Assembly: GCA_028564705.1 (NCBI GenBank)
Contig: JAPXFQ010002755.1
Location: forward strand, 1,736,001 to 1,800,000
Reading direction: 5' to 3'
Origin: Apricaphanius iberus
Taxonomy: Eukaryota; Chordata; Actinopteri; Cyprinodontiformes; Aphaniidae
Length of the DNA stretch: 64,000 nt
The translations under genes and the position numbers were made by a program. Below are positions 11,601-24,424 of the stretch, piece by piece. Each line of letters begins with the position of its first letter. Position 1 is the stretch's first letter. The notes beneath the pieces are model-generated. The model made no database searches, had not been told where the DNA came from, and was given only the letters and a program-made list of their open reading frames with translations.

Positions 11601-14600
11601 ATCTTCTTATAGCCTTCTCTTGCTTTGTGAGAGTCAACTATTTTCAGTTTCAGGGTTCTAGACAACTGCTTAGAGGAACCCATGGTGCTGATTGTTGGGG
11701 TAACGTCAGATGAGTCTGGGCCTTTAAAGCCTTTCAGATTGAGATCACCTGGTCTTTCCAAACGATGATTGTGAACAATCCATGCCACTGTCAGGTCTCA
11801 GCTATCCAAAGGGGGCGGTACGAGGTATTAACTTTTGCAGACGCCATTATTTTCTTTTCTGTCATTTTGAAAGTGTAAATGATGAAAATACAATCTAACT
11901 TTTTTGACACGTTATAAGAATGTCTCATCTGTAATTTAATGCCTTTTGGAGACATTTTCATTTTACCTTGGCTTCTTCATGCACATTAATACAAATGTTT
12001 ACCTGGGGTGGCCAAACTTTCGATCCCCACCGTAGGTTGAAACAGAGACATTACCTGAAAAAGAAACAGCTGTGTAGAGAGCTTAAAACTGGGTGACCAA
12101 CCATCATCTTTTACCCTAGACATGTCCACTTTGCATGTGCTATTAGGGTCATCTGGGGGGTTTTCATATATTGTCGAAAATGTCCTGGTTTTCGTGACTA
12201 ATAAGCATACTTAAACTGACAGGAGCTATGCATGCAATACTTTCTGCTGAAGGCAGGAAAGCGGTACAATAATAAGTGTCTGTAGGGAACGGTAAAGCAT
12301 GGTGGAGTTTCCTTGAATGTTTGGGGCTGCATTTCTGCAAACGGAGTTGGAGACTTGGTCGTGATTAATGGTGTTCTCAGTGGTGATACACAGGTAGCTT
12401 TCCATTATGCAATACGATCATGGAGGGGTGTGATTGGCCCCAAATCTATTCAACACAACAAACCCAAACATAGAGCCAAAGTAATTGAGATTATCTTAAG
12501 TGTAGAAGTCCTGAAAGTGATGGTATGGCCCCAACAGAGCCCTTATCTCTACATTATACAGTGTGTCTGGGTTTACATGAAGAGACAGGAGGATGTGAGA
12601 AAGCCTACAGAAGATCTGTGATTGGTTATCCAAGATTTTTAGAACAACGAACTGTGTTTCTTCAAAAACTGTGTTCAACTTTACCTAGAAGAACTGATTC
12701 TGTTTTAAAGGCAAAGGATGGTCACACCAAATATTGATTTGATTTAAATTTCTCTTTTGTTCATAAACTGTAATTTGTTCATTTCGGAAAATAAATGATT
12801 AAATGTACTGAATTTATATTGCGCTTTTCTAGTTATGTTGACCACTCAAAGCGCTTTACACTGGAGCCACATTCACACACTCATTTATAGGCAATTTGGG
12901 GTTAAAGTGCCTTGCACAGGGGCACAATGACATGTGACTGGAGGAAGCTGGACTTGAACCTATGACCCTTCAATTGCAAGACAACCACTCAACCTACTGA
13001 GCCACAGTCGCCCCAATTAACACTAGCCGATCAGCACTACGATTTTTGAAAGCATTCTTTGTTCAAGTCTTCTTATCAATCTGGAAAGGCTTACAAGGCT
13101 CAAATCAGTTTGAAGCCAATCACTCTACAAATAAATATTGTCTATAAGCGTCAATTATAAAAAATATTTAAAGTGCCAATCTTTGCAGAACAGATGGTCT
13201 CACCCAGTTCATAGACAGGTTTGTTAAAATGAGAGAAACTGCAAAAGAGTTCACTGGCTCGGACACTGACTACAGTTCGTTACAGTACAGTTAGAATTAG
13301 ACTGAACAAGTAAGGCTTATTTTAGAAGAGTTGAAATAATACAAGTTCTTCTTTTAGAAAAGAATAGAGCAACATGACCAAGGTTTCTGAAACAATGTCC
13401 CCTTTTGGTAGATAAGACTATATAAAGCTGGGATCACACTGTGATTTTGGCCATCAAAAACAGTTTGCGTGTGTGTGATTCGCAGCTCTGTGGCTGTGCA
13501 GTGTGACGTGTTCGCTGACAGCCCGATTAGTGCTGGTAGGATTAAAACCAGTCCTCGGGTGTCTTAAGGCAGTGTCAGAAATACTATGACCCCGGTCTGC
13601 CATTGGCCAGTGAAAATGCAATCTGAGAGTGAAAGAAATACATATTTTGACCCACTTAAAGTTAAATATCAGTAAGTTATTCAGTAATTTATTTTAGAAT
13701 ATGGAAAAAAAATCTTTTAAAAGGAATTAAGAACAAAAATGTAAAAACCTACAATTGAAAGAGGTTTTTTTTTTTGTTTTGTTTACCATGATGGTATAAC
13801 ACTATGCGACTCTATAATGATGACGTTTTTGTTAAGCCATGCTAGGCTATACACCACCCTACACTGACCTCCAAAAAGGTCGATGTCAGTGGCGGAGGCG
13901 GCAGCAGGAGCAGAGACAGGCAGCGACTTGGGAGGCGGCAGTGGTGCAGCTGCAGTTGCAGCAGCAGCGGTGGTAGCAGAAGCGGCTGCTGGCGCAGAAA
14001 CTGCAGTGGCTGCGGGCGCAGCAACGGTGGCAGTGGCAGCATTGGCAGCATTGGCAGCAGCACCTGCTACGGCTGCAACATCAGTAGATTTTCCATCTGC
14101 TGCAAGAGCTTTAGGCGCTCCATTGGTAGCGGCTGGGGCAGCTATGTGGACAGACCCCATAATCCAATAACCAGACACAGTCACAAACCCCATGAAAAAA
14201 GGAGGAAAGAAGAAAGTAGAAGAGAAAGAGCTGATTTAAAGTGAATGAAGTTGAAGAATTAAGACTGAAGTGTGTGGTAAGAGATTCATAGAAGGGAGCA
14301 ACCATTGACCATTAGGACAAATAGAAAATAGAAAATAAAGATAGAACCGGAAAAGCAAATATCAGCTAACATGTTCAGTCTGTGGCACCTTCACTGTAAA
14401 TAGGATACTCACCCCCTGCCAAGAGATCTGCAGCACAGCATAAAAAAAAGGAAAAACCAAAGAAGTCAGTGAAAAGGTGCTCCTAATGCTCTAAAACCAA
14501 AAGCAGTTTTACTGCCTTAAATTAAGCATACAAAACCCAAGAGTGACTAAGAGGGCAGCCTTTAAAACAGCTGATCAATGGTAATAAAAAGCATGTGATA

Positions 14601-17600
14601 GATGGGTCTAAACAAGATTATTTGAAGGGGACTTTATGGTTTTCTCACATCTTTAAAGTGCATGTGTCGCTTTTGATGCGCTCTGATTTTGAATAGCCCA
14701 TATTGGGATTGAGAGTGTGGATATCGAAGGGTTTTGCTACATTGTGACGGCTACCGTTACTGTTAGGGACCTGAATGTTACAACAACTCACAATTCGATT
14801 CGATTCTGATTCGTGGGGTGACGATTTGATTCAGAATCGATTCTCGATTCAGAATTGATTTACAAACAATACTATTAGTAAAAAAATACGGTGCCAATTT
14901 GTAGGGCTGAGGCAATATGCTTTTCTCCCGATTCAATTATTTTATGATGTTTTTTGTAAGTGCCGATTAAATTTGAATTGAGATTCTTCAATATTGCAGA
15001 TTTTTTATTCATTATAGTATTGAAAAGATATATAATTTTCTGAAAGTTCTACTTCCCACATCTTAAACCTTTACAACAGAATTAATGGAAAGTAAAGACT
15101 TTCTAAAGTAAACTGCTACATACTTAAATATACTTCATAATAAAGTGAACTTCAACTTTTTTTTCAAGCCTGGGCTGCATGTTTTTTTTAATCCTTAAGC
15201 AAATAATCTAGATTCTTAAGTGAATCGATATTTTTCCCCCACCCCTAGTTACTGTGCCATCACTGTCTTGTTTTTTTTCTTCATATTTAAGGATAATCTA
15301 ATTGTCTGATAATTCTAATGCTCAATGAGCAAATCAAATAATCAGATATTACTTGAACTATCAGTTTAGAGCAAGCCGTCAGTTTAAAGCATACTCCGGT
15401 GTGTGAATCTTCATCAGTGCAGATAGCATAGGATGCTAAGTAAGATGAAGCTGGATATTTCTGTGATTTTGTGTCTCCCTATGCTACTGAAACAAAAGGT
15501 GAAAAAACAGGTCAAACTGAATCTATACAGTAAATGTTTCTACAAAAAGGGTATAACTTCATGTGGTTGATTTTACAAAATGGTTCACATAGCTTTTTAG
15601 TGTTCTGTTGGACGAAATATGTAAATATCAGAAAAATGCATTTAAATTCAATGCAAGCTGGAGGGTTATGCATCTATAAGGAGACCTCACCTCCCCAGCC
15701 AGTCATGGAGGACGTTGCTGCAGCACCCCCCGTTGAAGAAGACGACATAGGGTCGAGATCCAAAAGGAACCCATCGTCAAGAGTGCTGACAGAGACAGAG
15801 AAAAGGGCCATTCACGGAGGTCAATTCTGGTAAAGTAACCATGCAACATTTATTGTTGAGTGACACCTACTTGCTGGTAATGGTGCTAACCGGGGCCGGA
15901 GCGGTTGGAGTGACAGAGGGTGGAGGGGGTTTCGCTGGGGGCCCAGGACGAGCAGGCGGCCCGCTGGCTGTAGCAGGTGGAGCAGGTTTGGCTGGTGCTG
16001 TAGCAGCAGCAGCAGGAGTACTGTTGTTTGCTGTTGCATCCTGACGCAAAGAAATCGTCCCGATAGATGGTAAATAACAGGATTATGCGAAGGAAGTCAA
16101 CAGCTTCCCAATCGCACTAAATTGCTACCACTCTGGGTGCAGAGCTGCAGCCACTAAATGTGTCATTTTACTTGAAGATCTGAAGAGAGTTGAGATTTTA
16201 TTCTAACTGTCTTAAACAATAACCACAGAGCATTGCTTACCTTTGTGGGTGATCTGCAAAAACAAGGATGATGCATAAGTTAATGTTCAGTGATGTATAT
16301 TGGTCATAATAGCCATTAGTGAGATGATGCACAAAGTGACAGTGATATTTACAACTTTGAACTGTCCGGCTTAAAATATTGCATGGCATTTTTGACAATA
16401 ATGGACCCCATGCCGGCTGGTTACTACCAGCATCTAAGCCCCAAATCCATTTTTGTTTGAAAGAAAAAGCAAAAAAGGAAATCATCACATAGCATGCAAA
16501 AAATGATTTCCACAGTTAGGGATGATTGTTGGATAAAAACAAGATGCATTAGGAAAACGTAAAGAAACACTACTATAGTGGTTCCAACCCTGTTGCCTTG
16601 GTCCAAGACAAGATGTGATCCCCCAGCGCCAACTCCTATCCGTATGCACGCAGTACGGATTTTTTTGTTCTTATTGTTCCTGCTTTAAATCATGGGCTAC
16701 ATAGGCAATTTTCTCTTTTTCTTTTGGAATGTATAAATGTAATATTAACAAATGTACTTTTGGTAACCATAGCCTAGAGAAAATTCTGCGGACCTCAGGT
16801 TCGGAACCACTGCTGTACAGAATGAATCACTTTGTGGTGAAATTACTCCAATAGAGCTGCATCTAAAACAAAATGACACTATCTGACAATAACAGTTGGT
16901 TGTTCAGATGCCCTTTCTATGGAGTCACTAAAAGCTGTCCTGCAGGACACATTCGTTCATACCCATGGGACTTTTTTCATATTTTGTGAATACGAGAATC
17001 CTCCTGACATGCTGACACAAATAGTGCATCGTTTGTGAACAGGGGGGAAATTATAGATAATAGCTTCAAGGTGAACCTGGAGGGGGATCCTGTGCTGCAG
17101 TCTGAATTCTTTAGCAGCCTGTAACAGAGATATCCCTGTATTTATCTGCTTTTATCTATCAACCAACTCTGACCAGCTTCAATCCCCAGAGCATGATAAA
17201 GCCACCAGTATGTTTCAGTTTGGGGATAGTGCGTTCGGTAATGTGTACTGTTGGCTTTTAGCCCCATGAAACATTCTGCATGCAGACCTAAACGTTACAT
17301 TAGGTCTTTTTCTAAAACAGGCAGCTTTCTTCACAGGCCTGCAGGCAGATTAAACCCACATGGTTTCTGGGAAGCAGTATGTTGTATGCGTTATTTTTGA
17401 CAACACATTTTCTTCTTTCTGCTCTTCCTGCCCAAATTTGTGGAGTTCAGGGCAAATAGCTGTCAGATCTCTGCAGTTCCTCTAGGATGCTCTGGGAGCG
17501 ACAGTGGTTCATAGAGTAGGGGTTGACCCTGTAGTAGGTGAGTTGCAGAGTTGATTTCTTGTTTCGTCCATTTCAGTCCTTGTATCCTTGGGCAAGACGC

Positions 17601-20600
17601 TTCATCAGCTTTGCCTGTCGGTCATGGTCAGAGGGCCTAGTTGCACTGGATGAATGGCATCTAGCTTCTGTCAATTTGCCCCAGGGCAGCTGTGATTAAA
17701 ATATAGTTTACCACCATCACTCAGTGTGTTTAACTACAGCGAGAGAAAGCTGAATTATTACCTTATGTATGTATTCATGTATAAACCTTAGTAGAATTTG
17801 GGAGCATGGTGGTGCAGCTGGTAGCGCAGCTCACCTCACAGCTAGAAGGTCCTGGGTTCGATTCCTGCCGGGGACGCTGTGGGTGCTGAAGGTGTGTTTG
17901 ATCCTCCATATCATCAGCACCCACACCCTGGGTGGGGTTGGCAAAAGGGCCTTTCTGTGTGGAGTTTGCATGTTCTCCCCGTGTTCCCTTGAGTAGTTAA
18001 TGTGAGCTACTCCCACAAAAACATGTATCAGTTCTGGGCTATATACTGCCCCCTCCTGGCTGACCGAGGCGCCTGAGGGGTTGGAGAGGATCCAGCTGGA
18101 ATAGTGTGATCCTTCCACACGCTACGTCCAGCTGGGGGAACCCCACCCCCTCGGGTGACAAAATGGGCCTGTTCACTCCTCAAGTAGGAAGGAGGCTTGA
18201 GCTCAGTGCAGGGCCCTCCTACGGTCAGCAGAGGGAAGGCAATGCCCAGGACTGTACTTAGGTAGGAACACTGGGGTGATAATAATGGGGAAAAAATCGT
18301 GGGATAAAAAAATATAAAAAAAAAAAAAAAAAAAAAAAACCTTAGTAGAATTTGAATTGAACCAAACTGGAGTTTCACAAATTGGACTATTTGCCTTTTT
18401 GTTTGTTGTACAATTATGCACTACTTACGTATGTTGGTCTATCAAATATTGATTATAATCTATTAAATACAATCCCTGTAAGACACAGTGAAACAAAAGA
18501 GTATCATATCAAGATATTTTAAAAAGTTCCATAGGTATGAACAGTTTTGTTAATGACCCAAATAAAAAGATGATGGTCTTGAACTCCGTTTTTGAAGCTG
18601 AATGACAATACACTTACTTGTCTTCACTGAGTTTGGTAAAGATAGATAGAAATACCAATTTAGAAAAAGAAAAGCAAAACAAGTACCAGAGAAAGCATAC
18701 AACAAAGGTGATCTGAGACGAAGAGTTGGTTTAATGGTAGGAAAACAATAAAAGGTTGTAGATATATTTAATAACTTACGGCTTCTTCCCCTCCAGGGTG
18801 TTGAGATGAGTCTCAAGAGACTCCAATAGACTTTCTGGAGCCTGCAGAGAAAATGTAGAAAATTACCCCTAATCGGATGAATCAGTATTGGATTGGATGT
18901 TTCTTTCATAAGTGGGCTCCCTGTATGGTGTCAGACAGGATCAATCTAAACGAAAAAATTGGTATTGCAAATTAAAAAACATTAAATAATTGAAGTAAAA
19001 ACAAAAAACATGTGAACTTGAGTTATATAAAAAATAAATATAAATGTAAAAGTGTAACTGAAAAAGAAAATTCTAAAAATTAAAATCAGAATTAAAGATA
19101 TATATTCATATCAAAACTTGCAACTAGGGCTGGGCGGTAGACCGAAAATGTACCAACACCGAAATTTATTATTGTTACCGACGTCATTTTACCTCAAGTG
19201 GTAAATTCGGTATGCAAAAAAAAAATTTAAATAAACATTTTTTAGTTTAGCCGTACGCATGCCCCTTTAAGAAATCAGCATTGCCTTGAGTCACGTGACT
19301 ACGCACAGTCATGTGACATACAGAGGCAATAATACCCAGCTGAGGGGAAAGGGCTGCTAACGCAGCTACTGTGTAGCTATAATCAAAGTTTTGACTTGTC
19401 TACCTACTGTTTTTTCGGAAAAATATCATTATGGAGAAATAAAGTGACTTTTTATCGCGTTATTGGATATTAAAGCTTAGTTTATGCTTCTCCGTTTTGA
19501 CAGAGATGGATTAAAGCAACACCATTATCCGTCAACGCAAGGGCTCTCATTCACCTACGCAAGAATGCACGGAGTAGAGGCCCATATTTTAACTATCCGT
19601 CTCCATCAACGGATAGAGTATCCATCGGATTGGTCAGATTCAATAACAGCCAGAGATCGCTTCACCAGAACGGGGCTCTATAGTCGCTGTAATCAGTAGT
19701 TAATGCGTTTGGCCACTACAGGCTTTAATTGAAAGGATAATTTATCTAATCTGTTCTTTTGGCAATTTTGAACACATGGAGCTGCAGAGCATTTCTAGCT
19801 CAACAGCTTCGTCCACCCAGGTCCTTATAGTCCTGCACAGGCGGAGCAGATATTAACCCCGGTGAGTTGCTGCTTGGAGCCGCCGCCTGTTCCCACCTGT
19901 GCTCCGATGTAAAATATTTTCAGTCTAAAATAAACGACTGCACACTAAATGAATCTATTTCACTCAGCCCCTGTCACTTCTTCACCTAATCTGGTCTGTG
20001 TGGTCACTTTTGAGTTTAAACTGGACTCTTAGAAATACAGAAAGGAGTGGGAATCAAACACTGATTTTAAGACTGTTTGAAGCCGTTCAGTAGCAAGAAG
20101 CCACACACTTTTAAGAACATTATATGAAGTTGGCCTCTACCGTACATTGACTACAGAAAGGGGGGGGGGGTTTCATCTGGTCATTGTTATCGTCCACCTA
20201 TCATTATCGAGGTGAAATGCTCAATATACCATGATATTAATTTTAGGTCATATCGCCCATCTCTACTAGCAACCTAAGGTGTATTCATGTACTCATATCT
20301 CCTCTGTTTTGGGATTGACACTTTTCATTTTTCTTCCCCTTCACTTCCAGTCTTCAGTTTACATTTTCCGTTTAACCAAATTTGACATGGAGGCGGGCAT
20401 AGTGCGTATTGGCTAACTAGGGTATAGTTGAGAAAAGTGCTGGTCGAAATTATTTGCACTTCTGTTTTTTGAGAGTAATATGATCCTGCCTCTGCTGACT
20501 TGAAAAAGGAAGATTTAAAAACTGCCTAATAATCTGAAAATGCAAACGGTAGTTTTAACAAATACACAAAGGGAAAATTATTTCATGAATACAGCTTAGA

Positions 20601-23600
20601 TTGCAAGTTTTATATAAATATATAATTTTAATTTTGACTTTCATATATGGAACTTTTTTGTGCTTATGGTTTTAGTTTTATATTTTTTTATATGGTTTTT
20701 AGGTTATTTGTTTAAAATGTAAGTTTGTAACATTTTATTTATTTATACCTATTCTTTTCTGTTTGTTGAGTTTACAATCTGTATTTCATTCATGATGAGG
20801 TGATCCAGTTTTGACCCCATACTCCTGCATGTAGAAGATATTACTAGAACCGCAGCATCTGAGTTTGTCGGTATATTACCCAAAAATAATCTGTCACAAT
20901 TGAAAATGAAACTCATGAAGGTGAAAAAGCAAGAAGCAAATGTGTTAAGGAGAAAAACGTAAAACTTTTATGCAAATTCAGAGAATGTTGTTCCAGCCAG
21001 TCAGAGTGCAAAGCTGCATGCTCCATTTGGTGATAGATCAGACACAATCAGTAGCTAACATGCAAATAAAAGGATAGCTCAATACCCAGAATGTTTTTTT
21101 TCAAATGGTCACAACTAAACCAGCCAATAAAACAATCATTATTTGCATTTCCTGACTCCCCTACTTCATTATCTGTGTCTGTCTATTTAGAGCTTATAAA
21201 TCTATTATGCTAAAACTTGAAACTTACAAGGCAGCTAAACGGATAATAAACCGAAAAGGGACAGATAGGCACTTTATGCCTATCTGTGCGGCTTTAAGGC
21301 GTGTCCTCACCATCAAGTACAAAGAGAGGTGTCCTCTAAGGAGGGTCATAATAGCTCCATTACTGCACTGCTTAGACACAGAGTTCCATTCTGTGGAGAT
21401 CCATTTTAACTTGTTCTGATGACATTATAGTATATTAGATAAACTGTAAGATTATTAGTCATTATAAGTGATGATGTATCGTCACATTGGCATGATGGGA
21501 AGAACTTTAGCTGAAAGTAATATTAACATTCTGTAGTTTCAAGCATCAGTAAGACTGATAATATTCCCTCTGTTGTATATAACATTACCCATAAATCCAA
21601 GCAGTCATGCATCAACAGTATGGTGGCCTGTGTCCATACCGTTGCACACAGTTGGGGGAGATGTTTATTTCCATTTTACAGTATTTACCACACTTCTTTG
21701 CCTTATTTGGGTCAGTTAGGACAAGCTCTTTTTTTAAATGAAAGCCCAATGCCGAGTGGAACATCAGAATTACGATGCAAACAACTGGTCTTAAATATGA
21801 ACAGGAGTAAATTTGTTGACGATGCAAAATGTACAGAATTCCCCACCTATTTACAGTTCAGTATTGGTACTCCTCTCAGGATATTTCATTGAGCTTATCT
21901 ACAATATATGAAAGACACTGGCTTGAAAAGCTGAACACTTGGACACAATGCTACTTGATACACTACTACTACTACTGGCATTCCAGGAGTGCCATTCATT
22001 TATCTTTATGGTAAGTGGATGTACCACCAAAGTATGATACAAGAAAGAAAAAAATACTTTTCAAAAGCTTTTAAGGATACACTTTTTATTTCCAGTGTCA
22101 CATTTTTTTTCTTTTATTGTTTATATAAAAGCACATTTTTCCATATTATAACAATCCTAAGGGTTGGACTACTTCAACATTACTATAACAAAATGATAAT
22201 GTTGTCATAGGTGATTTTGAAAAGATCTAATTTCTGAGAAACCTAAAACTCAATTCAGTTTAATTTGGTTAAAGAATACTTTACTGATCCCACGGGGAAA
22301 ACAAGCCAATCTACTGCTGCCTCACCTTAATTTTTTCAGGAGCTGTCACTTTGTAAAGGTGACTTATATGTAAAACATATCTAATAAGTCCAAAAATTAT
22401 TAATGCCCCTGACAAAGTAGGTGTATAATTTTGTCAACAAATGAATCATAACTCACTTTTGATCCTCAATTGTCCCATCCTCAAAAACAACAAAACAATC
22501 TGGTGGGATTCCTGACATAGAAAACTGTTTGAAAACTGTTTGTATAATTGTATTGGATAATTGTATTGAAATTAGTTTTGTTGTAAAGTGCCTTGAGATG
22601 ACATTTGTTGTGAATTGGCACTATATAAATAAAAGTGAATTGAATTTAACATATGTTTTATTTTTTATTTCTCACCTGCTCAGAGACTGCAGATGGAATA
22701 TAGCTTTGGCTATAATCTGGGGTAAACCATCTTTAATTAATGTTTTTGCACATTATACCTGTAAAATAAATGAATAAACAAACTAATAATTTTCATGCTG
22801 CTTAAAAATATATATAAAAACAAGCTTTATCAAAAATCACTTATCTTTTATATTATTTTATCGCCTTTGAAGACACAATTGTCTCATTTGGTAATCAGAC
22901 AACAGAGCACTTTGTTCTCAGAATGCAGGTCTACTGGTAGTTCCTAGGATTTCTAAAAGTAGAATGGGTGGCAGATCTTTTTGTTATCAAGCTTCTCTCC
23001 TGTGGAACCAGCTCCCAGTTTTAGTCCGTGAGGCAGATACTCTGTCTGTTTTCAAGACTAGGCTTAAAACCTTCCTTTTTGATAAAGCTTATAGTTAGTG
23101 GCTTAGGTTATCCTGAGCTATTTTTGTAGTTATGCTGCTATAGGCTTAGACTTCTGGATGACCGGTTTTCTTCACTCTTCTACTTTTCTCTTCTACTACT
23201 CTCTAGATATATTTTTTCTGCTGTTATTGCGATTGTTAACCCAGTTTTCTCTGTTTTTTTTTGTTATGGTAAACTTTGGTAAACTTTATTACAAGTTATT
23301 CTTTTCTCACAGTTCTTAGATAAAGATGTTTCTAATCTGTATTAGTGCTGATGGCTTTTACGTTTGATTCTGTTACTCATGTCTAGATAAAATGTTGTTT
23401 AGTTAGGCTGAGGTGATAAAGTACAAACAAGGACCTATTGTCTGTAAACATCTCATATTCCCTTGTGACAATCTTGTGACAATAATGATGACTTCATGAA
23501 TGTCCAGTGATTCTCTTCTTGACAGATTATAAAAAGTGTTCCTTGTTTGAAACTATCTCCTGATTGTTTGATGGCATATTTTGTTTACTGCTGACTACTG

Positions 23601-24373
23601 AAGTGACACTTCCTCTCCTGTTTGATTATGTATGAAGTCATCTGTTTCCCCAAGGTGTGAAATGAATCGATCAGCAACAGATATTATAGGGTGTGGTTAA
23701 ATCAACCTATAAATACTGAATTTATGAAGAACCTCAGAGTCCTCTCTGGAGGCTCTCAGTGCGCGTAAAATAAACTATGTACGAATATAGCTGACACTTT
23801 GTTTTGTTCACTCATCCGAGGCCTCTCAGACACCCAGATTTCTACCACATTTTCTCCCCATAGAAAATCCACATGGTCTGGTACCCTGCTCAACTACAAC
23901 GCCCCCTGCTGGAATGGGGAACATCGGTCCAGATGATGCTCAAAGTGACCGAGCATCCTCCATGCTCTCTCTTCTCTGTCTTCTCAGACCCTCAGACGGT
24001 CGTTGCAGATGGCCGCTTGTACTGAGGTTCTGCTGGAGGTTTCTTCTTGTTAAAGGGGAGTCTTTCCTCTCCACTATTGCTACATGCTTGCTCAGTATGA
24101 AGGATTGCTGAGAAATTGCTGTGGTTGGAGTCCGCATGATCCGGGCACAACCTCACGTTGACTCATCGCAATCTACTGGGATTCCTTACATAGAAAACCT
24201 TTAACTGATTGGAATGTTTGTATAATTGTATTGAAACGACTTTTGTGCCTTGAGATGACATTTGTTGTGAATTGGCACTATATAAATAAAGTGAATAGAA
24301 TTAAATTGAAGTAAATTAAATAAAATTTGAATCTAAATTTGCTAAAATATAGCTCAATGATTAGATTTTGTAT

Positions 24374-24424
<51 letters not shown>

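Noticed and set aside
13883..14170. Plus-strand Ala/Val-rich open frame and Leu-rich minus frame at 13842-14063
   Set aside because: Shadows of the GC-rich alanine codons of the snap91 exon 13869-14141.
17801..17875. Possible tRNA gene
   Set aside because: It has box-like motifs but no complete cloverleaf, and it is the head of a SINE bounded by an 18-bp duplication.
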